A program made the translations under genes and the position numbers. Under the pieces are notes generated by a model. The model was not told the origin of the DNA. It did not search any database and was given only the letters and a program-made list of their open reading frames with translations. This document shows, in pieces, positions 32,495-46,091 of a stretch of 64,000 nt of DNA. Positions within the stretch are counted from its first letter, which is position 1; every line of letters starts with the position of its first letter. Source of the DNA: Takakia lepidozioides (lineage: Eukaryota > Streptophyta > Takakiopsida > Takakiales > Takakiaceae); NCBI GenBank assembly GCA_030704615.1, contig CM060734.1, positions 34,118,042-34,182,041 of the forward strand, in the 5' to 3' direction.

Positions 32495-34477
32495 ATGTGC
32501 CAGCTTATGGGGAAAGAGAAGAAGTCCCCTGCCCCAAAGAAAGGGGCGGACAATCCGTTTGCTCTGCCAGCACGTGTGACGTGCCAGGGCGTCTCACGGT
32601 TAACCAGCCCCGGCAACAGCCGCAGCCGGACGGCTCGTCTGCCCCCCAAGGCCAGTACCCCCCCTCTTGTCCACATCTTGGATGCGCCAGGGGCTGGCTC
32701 AGCCAGCTCTCCTATTCGGGAGGTTGTTGCTGAGCCGGATGCTCAGTTGAGCACACCCCCGGCCACCATGACGGGTGAAATGTACCTTGGCAAGCACATC
32801 ACCCGTTCGGGGGCCCGGTATGGGCACCTTTTGGATGTCATCCCCATAGCGACCCCTTCCTCCGCAACAAAGGCTGCACTTGCCAAGGCCCAACGTTAGG
32901 TTCAAGGGCCTTTGAAAGCCTCCATTGCCAGCCCATTGTTGTCGATGAGGGAGGAGGAGACGAGGAGGGCCAATGAAGTGGCCAAGATGAAGAAGTCAAG
33001 CCGGGTGAGGGCTTCTACCCTGATACGCATTTGGGGGGGGGGGGGGGAGAGAGGAGGAGGTTGGACCAGCCTAGCCGATCAGCGACACCGCCCCCTAAGC
33101 CTGAGCGGTCAGCAAAGAAGGGCCTGGACTACGGGGTGCCGCCGCCAGCTATGCTCCACATCTGGAATCTACTTCCAGTGGCGCTCCGGGAGGGGATAGA
33201 GCGGGCACATCCGGCAACGGGGACTCCTCCCACATCGGGTGACACCGGGGGCGAGTTGGACAAGCTTGCAAAGGTACAACTGTCGCACTTTGTTCCATGA
33301 TTTATCCTTTCCTTTGCATGCATGATTTTCTTTGTTGTTTGTTTCTTTTTTTGAATTTGGAGGGGTTATTTGTCTTCAGGAGGCAGCAACATGGCTGGCC
33401 TCATTGGTGCAGTCCAGTGGGGTTGCCAATGAGGGACAACACGTGGTGTTCATGAAGGACTCGAACACCAAAGGTAAGAAGAAGAGGCCTCGATCTCCCG
33501 ATATCCCTTTTACCATCAATGAAGGGGCTGCCGAGGAGAGAGAGAGAAGGGAGAGGAAGTAGCGGGGAAGGGGAAGGAGATGGTCGTGGAGAAGGGGAAG
33601 GAAAAGAAGAAGAAGAAAAAGAAGTCCCATGGAGAGGAAGGGGTGAGTGTGCATGCGGGGGAGGGCAGTGGGGTAACAAAGGAGCATGGGAAGAAGGCTA
33701 CAAAGAAGGGAGAGGGTGGGATGGCCTTGGCAATACAGGACGTGGAGTTGGCAAAGATCGTAGTGCCACCGGTGGAGTTGAATCGCCATGGTGACCCCTG
33801 CGGTGCGTTCTGGGAGGCTATGAAGAAGCCAGCCTTCGAACTCGCATTGAGGTGGTTCCCTTTGCACATCGAGTGGGCTGATCAGCACTTTGGCGCGAAG
33901 CGGGCATATGCCCGTGAATTAGACCGCCGGTTTCCGGGCAATTGGAGTGACACAAAGGTGATGGAGATGGTGGGGGCGAAACTTGAAGGACAGGAGGTAC
34001 CGTGCCAGATAGATCATTCGGAGGGCAATGGAAAAGGGGGCCATACCCAAACCACCTTATGGAATTACACAGGTTGGCAAATCCTGAATCATGTCACCTT
34101 CCATTTGTCGCATGTGCATTAATGAGGTGGATTTGATGCAATGTAATTCACTAATTGTTGGGGGGGGGGGGATAGGTATCGTAGGATGCACTCATTGCGG
34201 GAGAGACTGATGCCGCAAACAAGGCCAAATTTGACCGGGCACGCGAAGCAACAACAGTCCGCCTTGACAAGCACGAATCCACACACAAGTGGGGCGCCGG
34301 CGGATCCAAGGGTTTTATCTTGCGATTTGTAAGTCGTACTTCCCTATGGATTTTGTTATGTCTTCTTTCTGGCTCCATCATCTCTTCATATTTATCCCTC
34401 TAGTTCCACTTTCAAATTTATTATTTTGCATTTGTCCTTTGCATTTAATTCATTATTATCAGGACCACCAACACTAG
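32495..34477 (+). CDS. Four-exon gene of unknown family with small frame lesions
   Basis: Three consecutive introns join in phase 0. Exon 1 ends at 33273 (LDKLAK|GT) and exon 2 starts at 33380 (AG|EAATWLASLVQ). Exon 2 ends at 33996 (AKLEGQE|GT) and exon 3 starts at 34185 (AG|DALIAGETDAANKAKFDRA). Exon 3 ends at 34328 (GFILRF|GTAAGT), and exon 4 is 34463-34477 (DHQH, stop). The protein is basic and Lys/Glu-rich in the middle, then FWEAMKKPAFELALRWFPLHIEW and ARELDRRFPGNWSDTK. Three lesions break the frame: TAG at 32894-32896, a frame change in the G-run near 33031, and another in the GA repeat near 33540. I recognise no domain. It may be a transposon gene or a young pseudogene; lesions in homopolymers could be sequencing errors. 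Confidence 0.42.
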
Positions 34478-37400
34478 CATTTCAGTTTTGTAATTAGGGT
34501 GGAGCCATTACGCGACTAGCCGCTTGTTAATAAATATCGCGGTAACAGGATTTGAGCCCTGAATCACCCCGGTGGCACGCAGGGTAATATCCTCATAAGC
34601 ATGTACAAGAAGTTGAACTCCACCATGAAACTGTTCATCCAGGGGTGTCATTCATTAGAAATATGGACAATATTCTGGTGGCAACTGTCTCTTCGAATTG
34701 GAAGCGTAAATCGAAGAAAAAAAAAAAGAAAGAAAAAGCGGTAAAGCGTCAAAAGCTGATGAACCCTTTGCGTAGTGGGCCTGCCTTAAGAAGGCAGGGC
34801 CAATAAAAATAATCAGCAAATTTCGACCTTTCAAAAAGGGAATATTCTATCGTAAATTCCTTATTTTTCCATGGATGGAATCGCCAAACTTTTCCAAATA
34901 TTTCATGGATGAATCTGCCAAATACGGATGCTATCAATGGATGAAGGTACAAAAGAGTATGATTCTATCCAAATTTCACTGGATGAACAAAATATATGGC
35001 TATTTCTTGCATCCCAAGGTCATTGGATAAAACATAAAACCCATGGTAAGCCCCACCTATGATGTCAGCGAATGGGAAAAGGTTCACATGGAATTTGGAA
35101 AGTGGCCCTTAGTTAAGTTACTACAACCCCACGTTCTCAACGGCCGGGCTTGGAATCGTTGGGCTTTGCTACGAAATGCCCTACACCGGCCGGAATCCCC
35201 TGATGATGTGGATAGTCAATGCACCAGCACCCAACAATCTGCACTGCTGGGCTGCCTGCGTAATTTTGGGAGAAAGCGTGCCGACAATCCAACGTCAAAT
35301 CCGCACGTGGTTTTCGTTTGCTTTTCATATGAAGGTCTGTTGCTATAAAAGATTGGAGGGAGCTGCAGTTTCCTGCCACTTCGGGCTCTTCGGTTGCAGC
35401 ACTAACTTTGCCTTTGTCGGTCCTCTGTACGAAAGACGGGCGAACAGAAGGGTGCGAATGTAATAAGACTTGAGAGGCAGTTTGCTCGGGGTCAAGCCCA
35501 TGTGCTGTTGACATTCGTGTGCCCTTACGAGTAGCGTGCATCCCAAGTTTGTCCTAATCGTGTTTCCCAGGCCAGAAGATAACTTGCTACCTGAACTGCC
35601 TTCTACTGATCCGGCCGCATTAGACGTTGGGGTATACATATCCACTTCTACATAGCTTGCACCTCCATAGATATCATGGATTCTATGATGCTCGAATGTT
35701 CTTCCTGTTGTGAATTATTGAAGTTACATCTGATCTCCATCCTACCTGGCCTAGGTAGCAGCAGTGGAAAAATAGAACGAGGGAAAATTTATTTAAATGG
35801 TGGAAGTTGAGGCTCAATTACTACTAAGCAACATGTATATACATGTTTTTCAAAATCAACGATGCCTATCCATACGATCATCCAGGCCCCCAAAGTATCC
35901 AAATGACAAACACGCCAGTTAATTCGTTTGAGGAAAAGTCTGAAGACTGATGATGATCCAAGCTTCCAACTCCAACAAATAGCTTAGGACTGAAAAAGTG
36001 AATTTTGCGGAAGGTCAAACATATACCCCACCAGCACCATGCACTCAATGAGTGAAGTCCGGATAGCTCTGTTGAAGTATGATTCTGCCACCTCAGTGTT
36101 GCCATGTTATCAAGATAGTACATCAATGAAGTGCCACACTACGTGAATGCTACTTCATCTAGTTTGAACGATGTTACTGGCCAGCAATATTGGAGCTGTT
36201 TAGTCTTTTAATCTCTAGTTTTGTCTATCTGCAAAAAGATAGCGCACGACAGACCAGTACGAAGTAGATACTCACAAGCTAGTGTGAATTAGCTAATAGG
36301 ATAGGATACAGTAACAGTTCCAGGATGTTACACTGGAAGAGCACAGCAATATCATATGCAATCAATAATTATCTACCCCTCTATCTTGTCTCTTGTTTGC
36401 CTGACTGTTTGCCTGACTGATTGTTTGCCTGACTGCATTCACAGCTTTTGTGTTTCAATAAGCTCAGCTTGGTGATGGGTATTTCAAGTGTTTTGCAATA
36501 CATGTTAGCAGCACAACCTGGTCCATTGGCGAGAGTTGAGTCGACTCTGCAGAAAATAGTTTGGCAGATAACATCACTGAGCAGAGCCAAAACTTGCTAA
36601 AACTTGCTAAAACTTGCTAAAACTTGCCAAAATTTACAACGGGACTTCAACCTCACTTCAACTTCGTCTTGTGCCATGTCTTTCGAGCAGTAGCCATTCT
36701 CTTTGCCTGATGATTGTATGCTGTAGGAAAATAAAAGGCTCTAGATAATAGAGCTGTGAGGTTCAAGGATATCCGGAAGTATCGCCCACCTTAGACTAGA
36801 TTGAGGTTGAGACCTGTCAAGTGGTTGCCTAAAGCTCAAATTTCGCATTTAACATCACTCCATCCACATGGGTCTATTGAGCACGCATCACTTTCACATG
36901 GATACAGATCCAGCAATATGGTGGCCCCAGATAGACCTATCAGGGTATAATTATGAGTAATTATGCTCCCACATTTCACTAATAAAGTGCTTAAGATGCT
37001 CTTCATATCCTTGTGGATTTACGGAATCTCAAAGAGATACGAGCCCGGAGATGTCATGAAACGGTGTACACAAAGAAGCAAGTCTGTGAGGTGGCACCCT
37101 ACTCTCTGATCCTGAAGTAGAATAAGGCCTTGCGCGATTAGCCACACAATCTAGCTTCTACGTCCGTCTTCGTCAAACAACCACCTGGCAAAGAAGAGAT
37201 GGCACCTGAGCCGCTGAGCTTCCGACCTTGCTCCACAACTGCCTTCTCGCTGCCTTACTGGTAGTGTGGAGACCTGGACCCTTCCACTTTTTGAATTCAA
37301 ATGTTTCGACAGTTGTTCAATTCCGTTCCACAGAAACCAAATTTCGTCCAAAGTTGAGGGACGCCTTGTCGTCTCGTCGAATACTTCCGTTCCCCTAAAC

Positions 37401-37582
37401 CCTAACAATTTCTCTTACCCCTCCGAAGTGTTTTGTTTCCCGCTCGTCTCGACTCATACTCTCATGTTCATCATCCTCTGAGTCGATGATAGGAAATTTC
37501 TATTCAGTTCTCTTTCGTCCCGCTTAAAAGACTTGCCTTTTCGAGAATCTACTTCGTTTTGCGATTTCTGCGGCAACCGGCT
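34478..37582. other. Intergenic, no gene recognised
   Basis: ATGGATGAA-type motifs lie at 34860-35040. A minus-strand GGCTCAAATCC near 34550 resembles a polymerase III box B, but no box A is at the right distance. Short tandem repeats (GTTTGCCTGACT) lie at 36394-36436 and (AAACTTGCTAA) at 36590-36640. The right end contains the promoter of the SDN-type gene. Confidence 0.45.
36590..36640. repeat. 11-bp tandem repeat AACTTGCTAAA
   Basis: Four near-identical copies are visible by eye; the last has GCC for GCT. Confidence 0.85.
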
Positions 37583-40500
37583 ATGGCGGTTGTGGTAGCC
37601 TCCAAACATTTGACAGGCTTCAAAGAAACTGACAAGGAGGTGTGTCACTCTTATCTCTGTTTTCACTCTCAAGAGAGGGAAAATGTCACACGACGATGTG
37701 TAATACTTTGCTTGCAGCCATGGGTTGCTGGGATTAACCTGTCCCGGCGGGGTGGGAATCTCTCTGTGGAACTGACAATTCTCTAAAAACCATCGGCCCC
37801 GGTGCAATAGATTTAGTCTGGCTGTTGTCAAACACTTGTGATAGTCAGGTGGAACGAAACGCACTAAGGAAACTTCTACCGTGGTATTAGACTAAAGAGT
37901 AAGAGTGGTGTTCATGTATGTGAAAGAAAGCATAAAAGAGGGGTTGCTGATTGCTGCCTACCCCTTTACTTGTTGGACTTCGAAATCAATGAATTCATGA
38001 GTTTGTGATTCCGGTTGTCTCCTCTTGATCGTTTTTTATGAATGGGGAAGTCAATATGCATTGTGTATAGCTGTTTTTGTTATGTAATTGTCTTAGAGAC
38101 AACTAAATCGAAAGCTTGCAATCAGAAATGGTGCGAACTGAACAAGCATTGTCTGTTTATATTAGTGTCCAGAGCACAAAGCCATCAATGGTGCTTGCAG
38201 TGGATTGTTTCCAATTGGCACTCATTCTGACCTTCTGATGGTGATGTTGTGAATTGAGGGTGGCAGGTCCTAGTCAAAATTGTGAAGATGGCACGGGCGC
38301 GAAAAGTGAAGGGTCACAAGGGCCAATGGGACAATTTCATAGCAGCTGTCAACAGGAAGACCAGGGGATATTTCAATGACCCTGCCATGCATCCAGTTGC
38401 TGTCCTTTCAGCATTCGTGGAGACCTTTACTGGTGAAGATGAAATTGAGGTGGGTCTCGTTTTGTTGAGCTATCTATTTGACTGCTGTTTAGTCTATCTT
38501 CCCTCTGTTAGGTGTACTGCAGTCCCTTGGAGGATTTCTCATGGAAGGTGGCTGATTTTCTTATGGTTACTGTTCAGGGTGTAAGGTCACAATTTATTTG
38601 AATCATACTAGTCCATCTGATGGCTGATTTCCTGTATTGATAATGAGTGTGCAGATGGTTAAGAGGCTCCGCGAGTGGGCACAGCTCTCCTTGCTTGAAA
38701 AACAATTGAACCAGACTCAGCCATGGCCAATGTCTTCAGAACAGGTATGCATTGGAGGCAAAGAGAGCCAAATGTTTTCTTAGTAGTATGCTCGTAGCAA
38801 GCAAACTGACTCATAGCCCTGATTGGGTCCAATTCAGGCAAAAAAGGTACCGAGGAGGGACATACTGCCAACCAGATGCACTACAATTCAGAGCTTGACA
38901 TGCAGTTGATTTACTGCTCCAGATTGCAGCACTGGTTGTCTTCAATGCATTCTGAGTGCATTAGGTTTTCAATTACAGTATGTAACCACTCGGTGGTTTA
39001 TTCAGTAGGCAGTTCATGTGGTATCCTTCACTAATCTGATTTAGGTCAATTTGTGAGTCTCATGTAACTCTTTCAGCAATATGAACTAGAAACATGTCGT
39101 CCCGTAGACATGTCTTTGTGTTTGGAAGGTGAAATTCATTGAAGCTACAGAGGAGGTATGGTTATAATTGTTTGCAACTGTTACAAATATCAAGGATTAT
39201 GTCTCCATTCTTTCAGTCAACATAAACTAGGTTAAGAATGCGGTGATGGCAGTGCAGGAGCTGGTGGAGTTCACTCAAGCACATCCGCGATTTAGGGCCT
39301 TATACAGTTTTCCTTCCTACCATCAGGTGCGTTTCTTGCATTTCCCGAATAACTCTATCTTGAGGTGCCTCTATCGTATGGTTCTACATGGTGCGCTATG
39401 CAGAAAATGAAGACAGCACTGATCTTCTACTCCAAGTAGCCCTAGTTTGATCTTCACCGGGAGTTGGAAAAGCCCACTGGATATATTGTATGTTGGGGGC
39501 GTAGAACGCACTTCATGTGCACAAGAGGAGAGAACATGTGCTTGTGGAGTTTGTGTTGATCAGGAGTGACATTGCGTTGGGCTGACAGGACTGGATAGTG
39601 TCAAAGAGAGGGTATGCTAGCTGTCCAGAAAGGCTGGTGGCTCTCGACTGTGAAATGGTGCAGTGTGAAGGGGGTAACGAGGAGGTTGTTCGTTTATGTG
39701 CTGTAGATCGTGATTGCAATGTAAGCAAAACACTTGACCTTCTGTCTGTTCTAATGTACTGTGGATTAATTTTTCTTTCTTTCCTTTTCTGTTTTGGTCC
39801 TCCCAAGTGGTTAGTATCCCAGGGTTTTATCCAGAGTATTTCTTAGCAAATTTTGAGGTTGATTGGACCATGAGTATTCTTCACGTTATGAGACCTGTGA
39901 AATGCCTAGAAAATTGTAAAACTCTTCTGACACTATGCCAGCTGACCACCAGAGGAATCTTGGATTGGCCATTAGTTCTCTTGCTTCAAAAGTTGGATTA
40001 CTGAATGTGATTCATGGGTTCTGTTGCATGCAGATGTTGATTGATGAGCTGGTTCTGCCAAGCAAACGGGTGATTGATTATATGTCGAACATTACAGGAG
40101 TTGGGCCTGAGGATTTGGAAGGGGTTACTCTGACCCAACCAGGTGCGCAGGTATATTTACCATTCATTAGGGAATTGCAGATTTCTGAGCTTGGTCATTT
40201 TTTAAACATCCTGGCGAAACAAATCAAGAGAGAGAGCGGGAGAGAAGGCACTCATCAGACTTAGATTGCCATAGCAGTGTCCCATAGACCCCGCATGCGG
40301 TGTGGATAGAGCAGAAACGTGAGGAGAGAGGAGAGAGGACCGGAGATGATTGGTTGGCCAGTAGTTCTCAGAGTGGGAAGGCCCTTTGTATAATCCTTGA
40401 GTTCAGTTTTTCGCAAGCAGAAGCTTTCAGACGATTTTTGCAGACTTGAGCTGTACACATTTTAGGAGTAGTCTCTCCGATGGCCTTGCTAATCTTGGTC

Positions 40501-43500
40501 TCAATCTCCTCCACTAACTTCTCTAAGAAAAGATAGGAAGGAACTTGATTGCTATATTTACTGTCTTTCTGAGATACTCTCCGACATGCATGTACATGTC
40601 AAAGGAGACTACTCATAAGATGTTGTTTGCCATAGCCTTGTGGCCATAGAGCCTGCGCCCAGTTTGGGGAGACTCAGAGAGAAAGAAAGAAGCTTCAACT
40701 GTCCACACAGGAGAGAAAGAGCTGGATGTCCTCACGTTGTTGAAAGTCTTCTGACTGTAGGCTGCTTATGTTGCTCCGAGATGAGGTGCTGTCTCCTTGT
40801 GAGTAATGGGAGCATTTTACCGAGCATGGTTTTTTTTGTCTACTTTGCAGGAGTTGGTGAAGAGTTTACTGACTCCCAGCACCATTCTTGTGGGTCATAG
40901 CTTGCACCATGATTTGAAAGGTAAATAAGAGCTCATGTCTTCATGAATCTGAGAATTCCTCGAGCATTGTTTGATGGTAGTGGGTTAAGTTTATGCTCAT
41001 TTGTTTGATGTCACTCTTTGCCTCAATAACATTGCTTTGAAAAAGATGTGCTTCTGTGGGTGAGACAGTTTTGAAGATTGATCACAAGCGGGTAATTGAC
41101 ACAGCGCTACTGTTCCGAAATGACAGTTTGCCTCTTCCTCGTTCTCCTAGCCTTTCTATCCTATGCAAGGTAGTTTCCAACCTGACGCTACTCGGAATGC
41201 CTTTGTGGACAACATTCCTCAGCACTGTTTTGCCGAAGGCTGTTCTTAGATAATATATGGCCCATCAATGTAAAGTTTTGACATCTAGAGACTCATAACA
41301 AACGACTGGATCATCTCAAGGTCCCTTGTTGGATGTACAGATGATGAGTTCTTGCCTGTTCTACCCCCTCTCTTAACTTCTTGGATCCCTCATCTCACTA
41401 CAACTAGACTTTTATTGTGGTCAAGAGGACTTAAGGGGTCATCATTTCTCATGTATTCTGAGATCTTCTTAGTCTCTGCAATGCCTTGTAGTGGCATTAG
41501 ATCGATATGTGCTGTACTTACCTACTGAAACTGGATGAATATCTACACCAGGCTGTGTTAGGGTATGAATTTAGGGAGGAAGGCAAGGCCCACAACTGCC
41601 TAGAGGATGCCATCATCCCCATGCGCTTGGTTTTATATCGGCTTCAGCATGGCCCCTGCAATATATCTCCTCCCCCCGGGGTATGTATCCTTGTATGTCA
41701 ATTTGACTGGAGAATAGATGTGTCACATGAAAGGGTATGTGTGGTTCTCTGGTTGCAATAATGTAAAGCATATTTGATATTATATTAAGAAGTTTCTGCT
41801 GGACTTCTCTCGACAATACGTTAGTGGCTGTCACTCTCTGTGTATTCGTTTTCTCTTTGAGGGGGCAGAGGGAACACTTTCATCAGTGGCATGGTAATTT
41901 TAGCAGGTGACACGAGAGATGTTGTCAAGGCTGTTGTTGCACAAGTTACCCAAGTGTGCCACTGTCACATCACTACGATCTCTCTTCCCAGAGGAAATCC
42001 CTTGTACAATCGAGGTATGTTTGGCTCAACTGACTTACATTGAAGCTGTCTCCATGATAACCAGGAGTGTACTGGTGTTAAAGGCGCAAATGTCGCAATG
42101 AGCCCCTCCATCTCTCCCTACCTTTTAACCTGTCCTCATCTCTATCTATATCGCTGTTGAGCATTGTGTCAAATTCTTGTGGGAGCCCAAAAAGGAGGGC
42201 CAGGAAGCAAAACAATGGATCAGGCCCCCACAGAGTCGAACCCCACTAAATTACTCCGCCAAGAGCAAAACCAGAATTGAAGCCCACCAATTGGAGGTCT
42301 TGACAAGTCCCTGGGGCTGTGCAAGTCCCTGGTGCGTCAGCGAAGGCCTGGATCTCAAAGAGGTGGCACTTCCCAGGTAGTTAGAAGTTTAAAATTCCAC
42401 ATGTAAATCCCTCTTGAACACGCATGGGGCCATCCTCGGAACATCTTCAGGCAACAACTGCCATTACTAAAAATCAAAACAGTTGACCTGCAGGTTAGCT
42501 TGGATGGACAACCACTATATCCATAAGGGAGTCAATCACCAGTTCACTTGCATCAAGTCTGGACACCCTCTAGACACTGCACAAAGCAGATAAACAGATG
42601 TGGGCCATAAAATCTTTATGTCAGCTTTGAACTTCATCTCAATACTGCAGTGGGCTGGAGCAAAATAGTCTGTTTTCTTAGGATAAAACGAGAAGTCTGG
42701 CATTAGCCCCTTGTCATGTAATTGTGAATAAAGAGCTCTGTTGGACAAGGTTCTCTAGTTTAGGCAGAGCCTGGTTGATGGAGATTCCCTATATATATGG
42801 ATATTCATAAGTCCTGCCCTTCTGTGTTATTGTACTCCTCAAGTAAGCTTCTCATCAGTTAATAAGGTACTACTTGCTATGCTGTCTGCGGCATTCCAAG
42901 GACCACTCTCATGTCTCAGAAATCAAATTCCTGTTTGAACCTTGAATCAGTACTAAACTTTTGTGTGGGATTGTATTTCGTTAGGCAATATCTGAGAAGC
43001 ACAAAGGCAGGATGACATTTGCCATATTTGAGATTGTGAAGGATGCGAATGATGCATTTGAGCACCTGGAAGGTGTACTCGGAGAGGTATTCATTTGGCT
43101 GACCCCGTGAGTCTAGGGTTTTGACCTTCCTTGGTCGCCTACTGAGAATCTGTGGTCAAGTGTGAACTACGTGCTCTAGGGGCATTTTGTGATCTTCTGA
43201 TGAGGACTTCTTGCTACACATTCAATAGAATTATGAACTCCTGCACTCATGTCATGTTATGCTCTATAGCGCAATTACAATCGTTGGGGTCACGGTCCCA
43301 CAGGCCAAAGGCGTCTCTTGTGGATTTGAGCAAAGAGAAGACACTGGTAGTTGACACTGTAATGTGATGTTATCACTCCCAGTGCCAGCCACACCATAAA
43401 GAATGGAGGGGTGGAGAATTACACACTCATTGACCATTCCCTGGCTCTGTCATACCCTCAAGGACAGTACCCCTTGCATACTAACCCCCCCAGAGCTGGT

Positions 43501-44710
43501 TGACTAAGGCTAAGAAACTCAGCACTCCCGGATAGCTAAGACGATCAGGTTTAGAGGGCATTGATCATCTAAAAGTGGCATTCACATGAACCCAGGAAGT
43601 ATAACAGTCATCTACTGTAAGCATACACCTTCATGTAGATGTCACACCGGGATTCCCACCCAACTGAGAGGCCATCTCTCTTTTTGGGTGAATGTTATAA
43701 GGCTAAGGCACCAATGCAATGGCATTCCATGGTGACTGTGGATGGAATTTCCATCCTCAAGCAGTATACCCTCCTCTCTATACCCTCCGCCATAGCTCAC
43801 AAACCCAGTAGATCATGCAACACCACATCTGAAAGTTCAGAGCTTTCGCATTTAGAATTACTTGACCTACCTCCCGATACTTTGCACTCTGCTGCATTTG
43901 ACTATATGCACCTGTCAACCTTTGGCTAGAGTATTCACTTGCTGAGCTACCTTGCAGGACTCATATGGGAACCCACAGAAGACAGTCCTTTTGGCCATCA
44001 GTGGCCTTGGCAAGAAACGCAGGAGGGCTGATATTCTAATTCGCAAAGTGTATAGGGATATTGTCGCAGCTGATGTGAGGCAGCTGGAGACTGGAGACAA
44101 GAGAGACTACTTTGTTGAACCTGTCAATAAGACTGGTGAAGTCAGGGGAGTTGAACAAGATAACTGTGATGATATGTCTAATGTCCTTCTGAACAGGCAG
44201 GTAGTAGAATTTGGTGCAAAGCAGAAGGCCGAACAGACTGACTTAGCAGAGGATGGTGAAGCCCAATTGCCTGAGAGGTGCGAGGGAACAGTTTGCAATG
44301 GACTTCAGAGTAGGGAGGTTGAAGGAGGAATTTTGAAATCTAGTCTTAAGGACAGGGGTAAAGGACTTGAGATCAAAGAGAGCATTGAGCATAGGGGTCC
44401 CCTGGGGAATGGGTTCTGTGAGAAGGCACGTGGGGAAGGACATGAGACAGAAATGACTGGTGATACCGAGGCAATGACATTACCCTTGAAACGAAGTGCA
44501 AATGCTGGTAATGGATTTGAAGCTGACACACTGAGTGGAATCAAACGGCTCAAGTCTGGAAAAAAGTGTACGTGCGGCCATGTTGAGGAACTGCGATCTG
44601 TCAGTTCAGCACTTGCAGAAGCTCGACAGCAACTAAGGTTAAGAGACTCGGAAGTGCAGTCGTTACAGAAGCTGGTAGCAGCCCTTACCCGCCAGCAAGG
44701 CCTTGCTTGA
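37583..44710 (+). CDS. SDN: SDN-type small-RNA-degrading 3'-5' exonuclease
   Basis: Twelve exons join in frame: 37583-37639, 38267-38449, 38655-38744, 39258-39326, 39589-39720, 40034-40150, 40851-40920, 41069-41169, 41552-41680, 41907-42014, 42985-43086, 43958-44710. All introns are GT-AG, and all but the one between exons 7 and 8 are phase 0. The 636-aa protein follows Arabidopsis SDN1-3, which trim mature microRNAs from the 3' end. The DEDDh exonuclease motifs are present: LDCEMV (D153, E155), GHSLHHD (D237) and AHNCLEDA (H287, D292). An RRM-like region follows (about 320-410), then a low-complexity linker and a C-terminal coiled coil (about 594-633). The start MAVVVASK is the only in-frame ATG before the first donor. 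No broken motif, so it should be active. Intron 6 (40151-40850) is the repeat-richest. Confidence 0.93.
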
Positions 44711-45267
44711 TTTTATCTTGGAGTGGATCCCATTTTGCCATTCCTTCAAGTTTCTTTATCTGAGGTACAAGGATTGGTCCTCATGTGTTCAAGGCAAGGA
44801 CCAGGTCTAGAGGATCAAGTGTGCTAGTCAAGCATCACAGTGTGGGGGTGAGCACTTCCATCAGAATACGATGAGATATGCATGCCAATGGAGGAAAACT
44901 TCTTCCCCAATTTAAGGGCTCTATTGTGCTCACATTTCTCCTCTTCCCCCCTTCATGAAATGTATGCTGCCAGGATGATATCTCAGATATTCCAGTATTT
45001 TTGTGGCTCATTTTCTGACCATCTCAGTTCTACCTTCATGATGGATTCACGGTGGAGTTTCAACTACAGCTTGGCACACATGGATTCGATGTTCAATTGG
45101 ACAGGCTGCAGGGGGATCCCTGTATGAAGTGCAGGTCTACCATGGAATCCTTCAGCCAACCCCCTCATAGTCCCTTCCGATATGCTGAACAAAGCATGTG
45201 TAGACACTATACTGTGACGAGTGCAGAAAGTGGCTTTGAGTAGGAGTCATCTTTCTTTCTTTCTTGC
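44711..45267. other. 3' flank of the SDN-type gene
   Basis: It probably holds the 3' UTR. Short ORFs here are unsupported. Confidence 0.4.
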
Positions 45268-45430
45268 ACTTGGGCAGGTAGCCCAGTGGTTGGGTGTTTG
45301 TGCCTTGCCTCTGCATAACCTGGGTGATCCTGGGTTCATTCCTTCAACATGTGCCTTCAACTGTCCATTGGCCCTAGATGGGCTGTGTGTTGAGCAGTAG
45401 GCTCTGCAAATTCACTGGACTGATTCTTCC
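45268..45430 (+). mobile_element. tRNA-derived SINE-like element
   Basis: TAGCCCAGTGG near 45280 is an exact polymerase III box A, and GGTTCATTCC about 43 bases later is a near box B. The body ends TGTGTTGAGCAGTAGGCTCT...TTCACTGGAC. The same body end occurs at 53640-53685 followed by TTTATC repeats, so it is a dispersed family. Confidence 0.65.
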
Positions 45431-46091
45431 AGGAAGGATGCAGACGCGGTGGTCTGAAACTACAGCAGGTAAAACAAAAATTCTTAATCACTTTTACAAA
45501 GGGCGAAGTTCTATGTCACCAATGGATGTGATAATGATAAACTCTTTTCTTTTATTTCTGGGATGATGGCTGAAATCAAGCAATATCAAGCTCACCAGTT
45601 TACTGGGTTTGCATTTTGTGCATGTCAGGTGTTGTCTTCTTTGGTTCAACCAAAGTTGGGTGGATATTTAATGTTTTTTCATTGTTTGGGACTTTAAATT
45701 TTTGAATAACTTCTGAACAGTTAGTTTCAATCTTAAACTATTTTCCATCAGTGTGCCACCATGACTAAGATTACATCTGCGGAATGCGCAGGTCCTATTT
45801 TTGACTTGGAACAAGGACAGGGCCAAAAAATCAAGTTAATTGGCACTATAAACACATAAATAACATGAAGAATTTGCTCAACTAGCAAAGGTTAGGTTAG
45901 ATGATAGGTTTTCGATTGATTGGTTTTATATTTACATGAAGGGTCAAAAATTGAAAACTGAAGGTATGATCTTATGATTTCTTCCATATTTTAGTATCAT
46001 TGTTGTAACTCTTTCAAACTAAGCAGCTTCTCAACATATAAGTTAAGCTTCAAGATATTATATTCTTTGCTTTGTGAGTTCCAATCATCTT

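Noticed and set aside
33376-33888. 170-aa minus-strand frame opposite the 33-kb exon
   Set aside because: It mirrors the GA/CT-rich coding strand; splice phases and protein continuity favour the plus strand.
34540-34600. Possible tRNA or organelle-derived tRNA
   Set aside because: Only a box-B-like GGCTCAAATCC is present on the minus strand; no box A or cloverleaf could be drawn.
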